A stretch of 59,193 bases of DNA, from NCBI GenBank assembly GCA_023430625.1, contig JAEZAA010000039.1, positions 1 to 59,193 of the forward strand. Reading direction: 5' to 3'. The notes under the pieces were generated by a model, which saw only the letters and a list, made by a program, of their open reading frames with translations, had not been told where the DNA came from and searched no databases. The DNA is from Pseudomonadota bacterium (GTDB lineage: Bacteria; Pseudomonadota; Gammaproteobacteria; Pseudomonadales; Oleiphilaceae). The position numbers were made by a program, and so were the translations under genes. Below are positions 27,193 through 36,197 of the stretch, one piece after another (position 1 is the first letter of the stretch; each line of letters starts with the position of its first letter).

Positions 27193-27592
27193 GCGAGAAC
27201 AAAACAAAAACAAAAAATCTCGGCAAAAACAAAAATAAGAAAGCCATAAGAACAAAAACAAGAAAGCAGCAAGAAAAACAATAACGACATTTTGAGCTCT
27301 CACAACAAAAACAAAAGCCGAGAGCTGCGAACTGAGTGTTTTGAGTGCCAGGCTTTTTAGTGGCATCAGCCGGATCGGCCGTTGAGTGAATGCGAAAAGA
27401 ACTGTGCAAGCAGCATCCGCCTCACTCGCCAGACAGCCTCTCCTTCTGCCGCTCACCGCATTCAAAGCGTTCCGTTTGCCAGGATGATTGAGTCCCCAAT
27501 GTGGACTTGGCAATTTGGGACAAGGACGAAACAATAAAAACAAAGACCGCGTCTACTCTTCTCAGCAGGGGAAGCATCGCTTCCCCTTGCTT
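27193..27592 (+). ncRNA. crcZ: CrcZ-like small RNA that sequesters Hfq/Crc
   Basis: In Pseudomonas, CrcZ is an RNA of about 400 nt whose A-rich motifs titrate Hfq/Crc and relieve catabolite repression. Here the stretch after the sigma-54 promoter contains six such motifs at about 27198-27217, 27225-27242, 27248-27265, 27271-27284, 27304-27316 and 27529-27544, with cores like AACAAAAACAA. A strong hairpin GGGGAAGC-ATC-GCTTCCCC (27568-27586) marks the likely 3' end, giving about 400 nt. The position between cbrB and pcnB is the crcZ location. The exact ends are inferred, and the hairpin's U-tract is weak (TTGCTT). Confidence 0.88.
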
Positions 27593-27888
27593 ACATCTCC
27601 TCGCTCACCACGATTGCTCACTGACCGATTTCCTCTCCCATACCGCTCATCACTTGCGTTGCTCCAACACCGTTGAGGTTCTATCTATCAGCTTTTATTT
27701 TGCATCCGACGAGAACCATTCCCCCTCTGCCTGCGGGCACCGCGTTCACTACGATGTACTCCAGCCGTGCCGGCAGTTTCGGAGACTCGCCAAAATTTGC
27801 ACAAACCGTTACACTGCCGCCTTTACCGTCTGGCAACGGGGCACCGCGCCACGTGCCTTGATTTATCAACCCCCGGTTAGCCCTTGAT
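27593..27888 (+). other. crcZ-pcnB intergenic region
   Basis: No gene is supported in these 296 bp. The region presumably holds the pcnB promoter and leader, but no convincing -35/-10 pair was picked out. Several plus- and minus-strand open frames here have unlikely composition and no Shine-Dalgarno sequence. Confidence 0.5.
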
Positions 27889-29280
27889 ATGATTAAACGC
27901 CTTATCGGGCTCCTGTCGCCCAAACGCGAGAAGAACAAGCCACGCTTCGAACTCCGGGTGATTCCCCGCGATGCGCACAACATCTCGCGCAAGTCCATCA
28001 GCCCCAATGCCCTGAAAGTCCTCTATCGGCTGAATGGCGCCGGCTACGAAGCCTTCCTGGTCGGTGGCGGCGTGCGCGACCTGTTGCTGGGCGTCACCCC
28101 CAAGGATTTCGATGTGGCGACCAACGCCCATCCGGAAGAGGTTCGCGAGCAGTTTCAGAACGCCCGTCTGATCGGCCGCCGCTTTCGCCTGGCGCACGTG
28201 CGGTTTGGCCGGGAAATCATCGAGGTTGCCACCTTCCGCCGCGAACACGGTGCGGCCGACGAAGAGGACAGTCCCGACGGCAGCATGTCGGAAGGCGGCA
28301 TGATTCTGCGTGACAACGTCTACGGCAACCAGCAGGAAGATGCTCTGCGCCGGGACTTCACCATCAATGCCCTGTACTACTCGGTGCGGGATTTCGCCAT
28401 TCATGATTACGCCGGCGGACTCGAAGATCTCAAGGCCCGCCAGATTCGCATGATCGGTGACGCCGAAACCCGTTTCCGGGAAGACCCGGTGCGCATGCTG
28501 CGCGCCGTACGCTTTGCCACCAAGCTGGACTTCGAGATCGCGCCAGACACCGCTGCCCCTATGCCGGCGCTGGCCACGTTACTCCGGGATATTCCACCTG
28601 CCCGCCTGTTTGAGGAAGTGCTCAAGCTCTTCCTGTCCGGCAAAGCCGTTGCCAACTTCGACATGATGCGCCATTACGGCCTGTTCGCCCCGCTGTTTCC
28701 GGCCACCGAACGCGCCATCGAGCGCGGCGGTCCAGAGGTTCTAGCCCTGATTCGCCAGGCACTGGCCAACACCGATGAACGCATCGCCCAGGACAAACCG
28801 GTCACCCCGGCCTTCCTCTATGCCGCTCTGCTCTGGCCGCCCTTGCAGGAACGCCAGGCTCGTATCGAAGGCGAAGGCATGCCGCCGATCCCGGCGATGC
28901 AACAGGCCGCCAACGAGGTGATCAGCGAACAGGTCCGTCACACGGCGCTGCCCAAGCGCTTCAGCATCCCCATGAAGGAAATCTGGGAAATGCAGCAGCG
29001 GCTTACGCGGCGAGGCGGCAAGCGGGCGGAACTGTTACTGGAGCACCCGCGGTTTCGCGCCGGCTACGATTTCCTCCTGCTTCGGGAACAAACGGGCGAG
29101 GACCTGGGCGGGCTTGGTGACTGGTGGACGGAGTTTCAGGAAGCCTCCGCGCCAGACCGGGAGCAGCTGGCGACCCAGGCCCGCAGCGAAGAGAGCGGTG
29201 CGCCGGCTAAGCGCAAGCGTCGTTCGCGTTCGCGCAAGCGCCGCTATAACAATCGCCCGCCCACTACCGATCAGCAGTAG
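27889..29280 (+). CDS. pcnB: Poly(A) polymerase I
   Basis: PcnB adds 3' poly(A) tails that promote RNA decay. The 463-residue protein has the class II nucleotidyltransferase head GGGVRDLLLGVTPKDFDVAT with the catalytic Asp pair, the RRDFTINALYY motif and the FREDPVRMLRAVRFA neck. A very basic tail rich in Lys and Arg near the C-terminus (KRKRRSRSRKRR) is typical of PAP I and separates it from tRNA nucleotidyltransferase. folK starts 9 nt downstream, and the order pcnB-folK-panB-panC is conserved from E. coli to Pseudomonas. Confidence 0.95.
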   Translation: MIKRLIGLLSPKREKNKPRFELRVIPRDAHNISRKSISPNALKVLYRLNGAGYEAFLVGGGVRDLLLGVTPKDFDVATNAHPEEVREQFQNARLIGRRFRLAHVRFGREIIEVATFRREHGAADEEDSPDGSMSEGGMILRDNVYGNQQEDALRRDFTINALYYSVRDFAIHDYAGGLEDLKARQIRMIGDAETRFREDPVRMLRAVRFATKLDFEIAPDTAAPMPALATLLRDIPPARLFEEVLKLFLSGKAVANFDMMRHYGLFAPLFPATERAIERGGPEVLALIRQALANTDERIAQDKPVTPAFLYAALLWPPLQERQARIEGEGMPPIPAMQQAANEVISEQVRHTALPKRFSIPMKEIWEMQQRLTRRGGKRAELLLEHPRFRAGYDFLLLREQTGEDLGGLGDWWTEFQEASAPDREQLATQARSEESGAPAKRKRRSRSRKRRYNNRPPTTDQQ

Positions 29281-29289
29281 GCAACGCGC

Positions 29290-29775
29290 ATGGCCCGCGC
29301 CTATATTGGTCTCGGCAGCAATCTGGACGACCCGCTGGCCCAGGTTCAACAGGCTCTGGAGCGCCTTGCCGAACTGCCCGACACGCGCCTGATCGACCAG
29401 TCGCGCCTGTATCGTAGCGCACCGGTCGGCCCGGAGGGGCAGCCGGACTATATCAATGCCGTCGCCTGCCTGGAGACAGCATTGCCGCCGGAAATTCTGC
29501 TGGATCACTTACAGCAGCTCGAACATCTGCAGGGACGTGTGCGCACCTTGCGCTGGGGGCCAAGAACCCTAGACCTGGACATCCTGCTGTATGACGCGCT
29601 CGTGCTGCAGACACCGCACCTGACCCTACCCCATCCGGAAATGACCAATCGCAGCTTTGTCCTGTACCCGCTTGCGGACCTCGCGCCGGACCTCATCCTG
29701 CCCAACGGCCAGTCCCTGCAGAGCCTGCTCGACGGTTGCCCGTCCACAGGACTCAGCGTAATATCGGTGGCCTGA
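29290..29775 (+). CDS. folK: 6-hydroxymethyl-7,8-dihydropterin pyrophosphokinase (copy 1)
   Basis: HPPK transfers pyrophosphate from ATP to hydroxymethyl-dihydropterin in folate synthesis. The 161-residue product starts AYIGLGSNLDDPLAQVQQAL and has the signature RWGPRTLDLDILLYD followed by LPHPEMTNRSFVLYPL. It is cotranscribed with pcnB, probably as in E. coli. A second HPPK gene lies at 33474-33986. A GC-rich hairpin (29781-29800) follows the stop. Confidence 0.94.
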   Translation: MARAYIGLGSNLDDPLAQVQQALERLAELPDTRLIDQSRLYRSAPVGPEGQPDYINAVACLETALPPEILLDHLQQLEHLQGRVRTLRWGPRTLDLDILLYDALVLQTPHLTLPHPEMTNRSFVLYPLADLAPDLILPNGQSLQSLLDGCPSTGLSVISVA

Positions 29776-29816
29776 CTCCTGGGCGCGGCTTAACGCGCCC
29801 CACCGACAGGAGGGCG

Positions 29817-29855
29817 ATGATGGAACACGTACGCTTAGGCACTGCATTCGGTTGA
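29817..29855 (+). CDS. Possible 12-codon leader cistron upstream of panB
   Basis: An AGGAGGG Shine-Dalgarno sequence sits just before ATGATG, which opens a frame of 12 codons (MMEHVRLGTAFG) ending in TGA. The ribosome site is better than that of panB itself, 85 nt downstream. It may be a leader peptide, a remnant or chance, and no homologue is known to me. Confidence 0.3.
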   Translation: MMEHVRLGTAFG

Positions 29856-29939
29856 TCTGAACAGCATCGATCTACCGGAACAGGCGCCACGGCAACTGTC
29901 ACCTCGCCACCTGTCGCCAATGACGGATAAGGGCCTCCC

Positions 29940-30734
29940 ATGACCACAGTCACTTTGCATACCCTTCAGGCTTTCAAGGAAGCCGGCGAAAAGTTCAGCT
30001 GCCTCACCGCCTACGACGCAACCTTTGCCTATGAAGCCAGCAGTGCCGGTGTAGAGGTTTTGCTGGTGGGCGATTCGCTCGGCATGGTTCTGCAAGGCCA
30101 GGACAGTACGCTGCCGGTCACCCTGGAGGAGATGGCGTACCACACCCAGTGCGTCAAACGCGGCAACCAAGGGTCGCTCATCATGGTGGACATGCCTTTC
30201 ATGAGCTATGCCACACCGGCACAGGCCATGGACAGTGCGGCGGTCCTGATGCAGGCCGGCGCCCACATGCTGAAGCTGGAAGGCGGCGCCTGGCTGGCCG
30301 AGACCGTGGCCATGCTGACCGAACGGGGCATTCCCGTTTGCGCACACCTGGGGCTGACCCCCCAGTTTGTGAACAAGCTCGGCGGCTACAAGGTACAGGG
30401 GCGCGATGAACTGCATGCCGAAGCCTTGCTGCGGGACGCGGAGACCCTTGCCGGCGCCGGCGCGGATACCCTTCTGCTCGAATGCGTTCCCACCGACCTC
30501 GGCCAGCGGATCACCGAGACTGTCGATGTGCCGGTGATCGGCATTGGTGCTGGGCCTCACACCGATGGCCAGGTTCTGGTCATGCACGACCTGCTGGGCA
30601 TCGGCAGCGGCCGGCGACCCAAGTTCGTCAAGGATTTCCTGACCGAGAGCGGCAGCATCCAGGCCGCGTTCAAAGCCTATGTGAGCGCGGTCAAATCCGG
30701 CGCCTTTCCCGACAGCGCGCACAGCTTCAACTGA
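29940..30734 (+). CDS. panB: 3-methyl-2-oxobutanoate hydroxymethyltransferase
   Basis: PanB adds a hydroxymethyl group from methylene-THF to ketoisovalerate to make ketopantoate, the first step of pantothenate synthesis. The 264-residue protein has the conserved LTAYDATFAYEASSAGVEVL and LVGDSLGMVLQG segments with metal-binding Asp residues, then DMPFMSY, LEGG and the HLGLTPQ motif. Its substrate is also an intermediate of the valine pathway, to which ilvD (51949) contributes. The final codons and stop begin a short tandem repeat. Confidence 0.95.
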   Translation: MTTVTLHTLQAFKEAGEKFSCLTAYDATFAYEASSAGVEVLLVGDSLGMVLQGQDSTLPVTLEEMAYHTQCVKRGNQGSLIMVDMPFMSYATPAQAMDSAAVLMQAGAHMLKLEGGAWLAETVAMLTERGIPVCAHLGLTPQFVNKLGGYKVQGRDELHAEALLRDAETLAGAGADTLLLECVPTDLGQRITETVDVPVIGIGAGPHTDGQVLVMHDLLGIGSGRRPKFVKDFLTESGSIQAAFKAYVSAVKSGAFPDSAHSFN

Positions 30735-30773
30735 TTCGATTTCAATTGACGGGTTTCAACTGATAGGTTTCAC
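30726..30773 (+). repeat. Tandem 14-15 bp repeat carrying the panB stop codon
   Basis: TTCAACTGA, TTCAATTGA and TTCAACTGA start at 30726, 30741 and 30755, with a partial TTCAC copy at 30769. The first copy is the panB C-terminus (Phe-Asn-stop), so the intercistronic spacer was built from copies of the gene end. It ends at the panC start codon. Confidence 0.8.
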
Positions 30774-30778
30774 ACGCC

Positions 30779-31633
30779 ATGAATACCCTGCACAAGCTCA
30801 GCGAACTCCGTGCCGCCATCCGCCAGCAGCGTCAGGCCGGTCGAACCGTTGCCCTGGTTCCCACCATGGGCAACCTGCACGCGGGGCATATTCAACTGGT
30901 CAAACGGGCGCATGAGCTGGCCGACTATGTGGTGACGAGCATTTTCGTCAACCCCATGCAGTTTGGCGCCAACGAGGACTTCGACGCCTATCCGCGCACG
31001 CTGGAAAAGGACCAGGAAAAGCTGGTGAATGCCGGCAATCACCTGCTGTTCGCGCCCAGCGTCAAGGAGGTCTATCCCAACGGCCTGGAGGCTCAGACCG
31101 AGGTTTCCGTGCCCTTTCTGACCGAGCTTCACTGTGGCGCCAGCCGCCCTGGCCATTTCACCGGCGTCGCGACGGTCGTCAGCAAGCTCTTCAACATGGT
31201 GCAGCCCGACTTTGCAGTGTTCGGCGAAAAAGATTTCCAGCAACTGGCGGTCATCCGCAAGCTGACCCGCGACCTCTGCTTCCCCATCAAGATTGAGGGC
31301 GTGGCCACATTGCGGGAATCCGACGGGCTTGCCATGAGTTCACGCAATGGCTACCTCTCCGCTGAAGAACGCAGCATCGCACCGCGCCTGTACCAGATTC
31401 TGCGGCAACTAGCGGACGCCATCCGCAACGGCGAGCGCAACTATGAGCAACTGGCCGAGGCCGGTCGGACCCTGCTGCTCCAGAACGGCTTTCGGCCGGA
31501 CTATTTCAACATCGTCAACAGCCTGACCCTGCAGCCGGCCGCGCCCGAAGATCAGGACATTACGCTCCTGGTAGCGGCCTATCTCGGCACTACCCGGCTC
31601 ATCGACAACATCAATCTGAAACCGGGACTTTGA
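30779..31633 (+). CDS. panC: Pantothenate synthetase
   Basis: PanC joins pantoate and beta-alanine using ATP. The 284-residue product has the HIGH-like motif TMGNLHAGHIQLVKRA, the pantoate-binding FVNPMQFG segment, FGEKDFQQL and the KMSKS-like region LAMSSRNGYLS. It lies 44 nt after panB in the panBC operon. No panD is in the window. Confidence 0.95.
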   Translation: MNTLHKLSELRAAIRQQRQAGRTVALVPTMGNLHAGHIQLVKRAHELADYVVTSIFVNPMQFGANEDFDAYPRTLEKDQEKLVNAGNHLLFAPSVKEVYPNGLEAQTEVSVPFLTELHCGASRPGHFTGVATVVSKLFNMVQPDFAVFGEKDFQQLAVIRKLTRDLCFPIKIEGVATLRESDGLAMSSRNGYLSAEERSIAPRLYQILRQLADAIRNGERNYEQLAEAGRTLLLQNGFRPDYFNIVNSLTLQPAAPEDQDITLLVAAYLGTTRLIDNINLKPGL

Positions 31634-31758
31634 GTCGAGGCCTGGCGCGACAAGGCGGGCGGCGGCAGGCATTCTGATTTCAGGACAACCTATCGCCTAC
31701 TCGCCCGGGCCACACCACCTTATTATTCAGTTGTTTGATTTGGACAGGATCGTTCTCC

Positions 31759-33438
31759 ATGGATTGCGCGTCAGACATTTTCGAACCACCCATCGATGTC
31801 ACCCGGCTCCCCGCCTGGCAAAAGCTTCAGGAACATGCCGCCAGCATGCAGCAGGTGCACATGCGCGATCTCTTCGCGCAGAATCCGGACCGGTTTCAAC
31901 AACATCTCTTGGAAGCGGCCGGCATCAAGCTGGATTACTCCAAGAACCTGATTAACGACGAGACCCTGACTCTCCTGCTGGAACTGGCACGGCAGGCCAA
32001 TCTGCCGCAGGCCATCGCCGCCATGTTCTGCGGTGAAGCCATCAACCGCAGCGAACAGCGGGCAGCGCTGCATGTAGCGTTGCGCAACATGAGCGATCGC
32101 CCCATGCGGGTCAGTGGTCAGGACGTGATGCCGGAAGTCCGCGCCACCCTGAGCCAGATGGAGAAGTTCACCTGGCGCATCCGCTCGACCCAGTGGCGAG
32201 GCTTTTCCAACCGCCCGTTCAAGGACATTGTCAGTATCGGCATTGGCGGCTCCTTCCTCGGCCCCAAACTGGTTTCGGCAGCGCTACGTCCCTACTGGAC
32301 CAATGTGCTGAACTGCCATTACGTGGCGAACATCGATGGCAGCCACATCACCGAAGAGCTCAAGCACGTCGATCCGGCGACCACCCTGTTCATCGTCCAG
32401 TCCAAGTCATTTGGCACCCAGGAAACCCTGGAGAACACCAAAGTCGCCCGCGACTGGTTCCTGCAAAATGGCGGCTGTGAGGAAAACATCCATCGCCACT
32501 TCGTTGCCGTCACCGCCAACAAAGCCGCCGCCGTCGATTTCGGCATTGCCGAGGAAAATATCTTCCCCATGTGGGACTGGGTGGGCGGGCGCTACTCCCT
32601 GTGGTCGGCCATTGGCCTGCCAGTTGCCCTCACCATTGGCATGGATGGTTTTCGCGCGCTGCTGTCGGGCGCCTATGCCATGGACGAACATTTCCGTACC
32701 GCGCCCTTGGAGAGCAACCTGCCGGTCATCCTGGCCCTGCTGGGAATCTGGTACAGCAACTTCCTGGGTGCCGACTCCCACGCCATCCTGCCCTACGACC
32801 ATTACCTGCGCGGCCTGCCCGCCCACCTGCAACAGTTGGACATGGAAAGTAACGGCAAGCGCGTGGACCAGAACGGCGAGTTGGTGCACTGCCAGACCGG
32901 TCCCATCATCTGGGGTGGTGCGGGCGCCAATGGCCAGCATGCGTACCACCAGTTACTGCACCAGGGCACGCGGCTGGCGCCGGCGGACTTCATCATCCCG
33001 CTGCACACCCACAACCCGGTGGCCAACCACCACGCCATCCTCTTTGCCAACTGCCTGAGCCAAACCCAGGCGCTCATGCAGGGTAAGACGTATGAGGAAG
33101 CCTTTGCCGAACTGATCGCGCAAGGCAAGTCGGAAACCGAGGCAAAACGCCTGGCGCCGCACAAGGTGATTCCTGGCAACAAGCCGAGCAACACGATCCT
33201 GTTCCAGAAGGCAACACCACGCGCCGTTGGCGCCCTGCTGGCCCTGTACGAGCACAAGGTGTTCGCCCAGGGTGCCATCTGGCAGATCAACTCGTTCGAT
33301 CAATGGGGCGTAGAATTAGGCAAACAGTTGGGCAACCAGATTCTGGGCTCACTGCTGGGACGGGATGGCGTTGAGACATTCGACAGCTCGACCCAGGGCC
33401 TGATCGATCTGTTCCTGCACAAGGATGAAGTGTTGTAA
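31759..33438 (+). CDS. pgi: Glucose-6-phosphate isomerase
   Basis: Pgi interconverts glucose-6-phosphate and fructose-6-phosphate. The 559-residue protein carries the sugar-isomerase signatures SIGIGGSFLGPKLV and FPMWDWVGGRYSLWSAIGLP, the GKRVDQNGELV region and the C-terminal SFDQWGVELGKQLG with the catalytic Lys. The ATG at 31759 (MDCASDIFEPP) is preferred over the TTG at 31735. pgi follows panC in Pseudomonas as well. Confidence 0.95.
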   Translation: MDCASDIFEPPIDVTRLPAWQKLQEHAASMQQVHMRDLFAQNPDRFQQHLLEAAGIKLDYSKNLINDETLTLLLELARQANLPQAIAAMFCGEAINRSEQRAALHVALRNMSDRPMRVSGQDVMPEVRATLSQMEKFTWRIRSTQWRGFSNRPFKDIVSIGIGGSFLGPKLVSAALRPYWTNVLNCHYVANIDGSHITEELKHVDPATTLFIVQSKSFGTQETLENTKVARDWFLQNGGCEENIHRHFVAVTANKAAAVDFGIAEENIFPMWDWVGGRYSLWSAIGLPVALTIGMDGFRALLSGAYAMDEHFRTAPLESNLPVILALLGIWYSNFLGADSHAILPYDHYLRGLPAHLQQLDMESNGKRVDQNGELVHCQTGPIIWGGAGANGQHAYHQLLHQGTRLAPADFIIPLHTHNPVANHHAILFANCLSQTQALMQGKTYEEAFAELIAQGKSETEAKRLAPHKVIPGNKPSNTILFQKATPRAVGALLALYEHKVFAQGAIWQINSFDQWGVELGKQLGNQILGSLLGRDGVETFDSSTQGLIDLFLHKDEVL

Positions 33439-33473
33439 GCGGGGTACCAGGCCTGCCTCATGAATGAGGCAGG

Positions 33474-33986
33474 CTAATCGCCACGCGAAATGACCTTTCC
33501 CGCCCAGCTGAAGTCGATTGGCCACAGCTTCTGTGGTGACCGATAGGCTCGCCATAGCTCACCCAGCGTCTGTTTCAGCTCTGGGTGCACGACATCCGGT
33601 GCTATCTCCGCCAGGGGACGCAACACGAAAGCGTTTTCGGTGATCTCCGCCCGCGGCAGACGAATCCCCGCAACCTCGCCAACCTGATCGCCATACAGCA
33701 GCACGTCGATATCCAGGGTCCTGGCGCTGAACTTGGGCTGGCTGCGATCACGCCCGTTGGCATCTTCCAACTGCTTGAGAAATGCCACCAGCGAGGCCAG
33801 ATCCAGGTCCGTTTCGAGCCCCACCACCAAGTTGTAAAAGGCCTCTCCGGCGAAGCCCACGGCCTCGCTCTCATAGACCGAGGAAATGCGCAGAGTCCCA
33901 AACCGCTCAGCCAACGCATCGAGCGCCGCGCAAATATGAAACTCGCGCGCCACATTGCTGCCGAGACTCAGGTAGACAGTCACCAT
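33474..33986 (-). CDS. 6-hydroxymethyl-7,8-dihydropterin pyrophosphokinase (second copy)
   Basis: The 170-residue protein is a second HPPK homologue with TVYLSLGSNVAREFHI and the signature FSARTLDIDVLLYGDQ, followed by LPRAEITENAFVLRPLAEI. Its ATG overlaps the folB stop as TGATG, so the two are coupled, and the pairing with folB supports a folate role. It differs clearly from copy 1, which makes recent duplication unlikely. Pseudomonas genomes also carry two such genes. Confidence 0.88.
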   Translation of the reverse strand: MVTVYLSLGSNVAREFHICAALDALAERFGTLRISSVYESEAVGFAGEAFYNLVVGLETDLDLASLVAFLKQLEDANGRDRSQPKFSARTLDIDVLLYGDQVGEVAGIRLPRAEITENAFVLRPLAEIAPDVVHPELKQTLGELWRAYRSPQKLWPIDFSWAGKVISRGD

Positions 33987-34342
33987 CAGGCGCGTTCTCC
34001 ACGCTCAATCAGGATTCCCACATCCTTGGCTCCCCGCAAGGCGCCCGGCTTGCTGACCCGTAGCCGCAACCAGGGCACGCCAAACTCTTCCCGCACGATG
34101 GCCGCAACCTGCTCGGCCAGGGTTTCCACCAGAAAGAAATCGCTGCCTTCGATAAAGCTGATGAGGCGCTTGGAGACCGCCTTGTAGTCCAGGGCGTGGA
34201 CAATGTCGTCCGATGCCGCCGCCGGACGAATATCCCAGCCCATTTCCAGGTCCAGACTGATCATCTGGCGAACCTTGCGCTCCCAATCGAAGATACCAAT
34301 GATGGTCTCGATCTCGAGTTCGCGTATATAGACGATGTCCAT
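33986..34342 (-). CDS. folB: Dihydroneopterin aldolase
   Basis: FolB cleaves dihydroneopterin to hydroxymethyl-dihydropterin and glycolaldehyde, giving the substrate of the neighbouring FolK. The 118-residue protein begins MDIVYIRELEIETIIGIFDW and has RQMISLDLEMGWD, a SFIEGSDFFLVETLAE helix with the catalytic region, and VSKPGALRGAKDVGI at the end. It is divergent from plsY. Confidence 0.93.
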   Translation of the reverse strand: MDIVYIRELEIETIIGIFDWERKVRQMISLDLEMGWDIRPAAASDDIVHALDYKAVSKRLISFIEGSDFFLVETLAEQVAAIVREEFGVPWLRLRVSKPGALRGAKDVGILIERGERA

Positions 34343-34546
34343 CGATCAGAACTCCGCATCATGAAAATCAGCCGGCACTTTACCACAAACCGGCCCTAGA
34401 CCCACGCCTGGCGGCAACCGACCCACACCGAGCCGGAGCCTCGTCGGCGCCGCTGCATTGACTTGGCACCTGAGGCGGGGGAAGATCTCACCGCTCCCGG
34501 GCATCGCCTCCGGATGTTCATCGACCTCACTAAGGCCGCCTTTGCG

Positions 34547-35167
34547 ATGGATTCCGCACCGCTACTTCTCTTTCTGCTGATCCAGGCCTTCCTGCTGATC
34601 CTGGCGTACCTGCTGGGCTCGATCTCCAGCGCCATCCTGGTCTGCCGCCTGTACCGCCTGCCCGATCCGCGCCTGCAAGGCTCCCACAATCCAGGCGCCA
34701 CCAACGTCTACCGCATTGGCGGCACGCTACCGGCACTGCTGACCTTACTGGGAGACAGTCTGAAAGGCGTCATTCCGGTCTTGGCGGCAAAAGCTTTGGG
34801 CGCCAGCCCGACCATGCAGGCACTGGTGGCCGGCGCCGCGATCCTCGGGCACATGCTGCCGCTGTTCTTCCGCTTTCAGGGTGGGAAAGGTGTGGCGACC
34901 TGCCTGGGCGCAGGACTGGTGATGGCTTGGCCCACGACAGTTGCACTGGCCATGCTGTGGGCGCTGCTGGTTGCGGTGTTCCGCATCTCCTCCATCGCCT
35001 CGCTCAGCATCGCCCTGCTCGCCGCGCCACTGGCCTATCTGATCGATCCGACCTACTGGCCGGGCTTTCTGCTGCTGGGCGGACTGATTCTCGTCCGCCA
35101 TCGTGCAAACATCGTCAATCTACTACAGGGTCGTGAGCGAACCGTATCCCGCCTCAAAGGTGAATAA
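34547..35167 (+). CDS. plsY: Glycerol-3-phosphate acyltransferase PlsY
   Basis: PlsY transfers an acyl group from acyl-phosphate to glycerol-3-phosphate in the inner membrane, the first step of phospholipid synthesis. The 206-residue product has about five to seven helices and the three family motifs: YLLGSISSAI, GSHNPGATNVYRIGG and FRFQGGKGVATCLG. The start is uncertain; ATG 34547 fits best, with alternatives at 34514 and 34463. It converges with tsaD, with a 4-bp gap. Confidence 0.92.
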   Translation: MDSAPLLLFLLIQAFLLILAYLLGSISSAILVCRLYRLPDPRLQGSHNPGATNVYRIGGTLPALLTLLGDSLKGVIPVLAAKALGASPTMQALVAGAAILGHMLPLFFRFQGGKGVATCLGAGLVMAWPTTVALAMLWALLVAVFRISSIASLSIALLAAPLAYLIDPTYWPGFLLLGGLILVRHRANIVNLLQGRERTVSRLKGE

Positions 35168-35171
35168 CGGA

Positions 35172-36197
35172 TCAAACAGCAGGCAGAGATTCCATTGGCC
35201 AACGGGGAATGCTGCGAATCGCCAGCTCCTCCCGCTGTCCCGCCAGCAGTCGCTGGCAACCGGCATAGGCGATCATCGCGCCGTTATCCGTGCAAAATTC
35301 CGGACGTGCATAAAAGACCTTGGCCCGTTGCTTGGCCACCGACGCCTCCAATACCTGGCGCAAGCGGCGGTTAGCACTGACACCACCGGCGATCACCAGG
35401 GTTTTCAACCCGGTTTGCTCAAGGACTCGACGGCATTTGATCGCCAGCGTATCCACCACCGCCTCCTGAAAGCCGGCCGCAATATCCGCCCGCACCTGGG
35501 TGTGCACCGGATCCTGCGCCTGATGCTGCTGGATCAGGTTCAGAGTAAAGGTCTTCAGGCCGCTGAAGCTGAAGTCCAGACCGGGCCGGTCGGTCATGGG
35601 CCGGGGAAAGCGGAAGCGTCCCGCATCGCCCTGCTCTGCCAGCTTTGCAATTAAGGGCCCGCCCGGATAATCCAGCCCCAGCATCTTCGCCGTTTTGTCG
35701 AAGGCTTCACCGGCCGCATCATCCACCGACTCCCCCAGCACCTGATACTGGCCGATGCCATCGACCCGCACCAGTTGGGTATGCCCACCCGACACCAGCA
35801 GGGCAACAAAGGGAAATGCCGGCGGGTTCTCCTCCAGCATCGGGGCCAGCAAGTGCCCCTCCATATGGTGCACGCCCACCACCGGAATGTTGAGCGCATA
35901 ACCTAGCGCCGTCGCAATGGCGCCACCTACCATCAGGGCTCCGATCAGGCCGGGACCCGCGGTATAGGCAATACCATCGAGCTCACTCCGGCTGAGGCCT
36001 GCCTGCCCCAGCACTTCTTCAATCAGCGGTAGTGTCTTGCGGATGTGATCGCGCGAGGCCAGCTCCGGCACCACCCCACCATAGTCGGCGTGCATGGCCA
36101 CCTGGCTGTACAGGGCATGACCGAGCAGGCCCCGCTCGCTGTCGTACAGGGCGATCCCGGTTTCATCGCAGGAGGTTTCGATTCCCAATACACGCAT
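35172..36197 (-). CDS. tsaD: tRNA N6-adenosine threonylcarbamoyltransferase
   Basis: TsaD transfers the threonylcarbamoyl group to A37 of ANN-reading tRNAs. The 341-residue ASKHA protein has GIETSCDETGIALYD, the metal-binding HHMEGHLLAP (HxxxH), LLVSGGHTQLV and VIAGGVSANRRLR. The second ATG (36197) gives the family N-terminus MRVLGIETS. It is divergent from rpsU, as in many gammaproteobacteria. tRNAs with CAU anticodons, including the split one at 41334, are expected t6A substrates. Confidence 0.96.
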   Translation of the reverse strand: MRVLGIETSCDETGIALYDSERGLLGHALYSQVAMHADYGGVVPELASRDHIRKTLPLIEEVLGQAGLSRSELDGIAYTAGPGLIGALMVGGAIATALGYALNIPVVGVHHMEGHLLAPMLEENPPAFPFVALLVSGGHTQLVRVDGIGQYQVLGESVDDAAGEAFDKTAKMLGLDYPGGPLIAKLAEQGDAGRFRFPRPMTDRPGLDFSFSGLKTFTLNLIQQHQAQDPVHTQVRADIAAGFQEAVVDTLAIKCRRVLEQTGLKTLVIAGGVSANRRLRQVLEASVAKQRAKVFYARPEFCTDNGAMIAYAGCQRLLAGQREELAIRSIPRWPMESLPAV

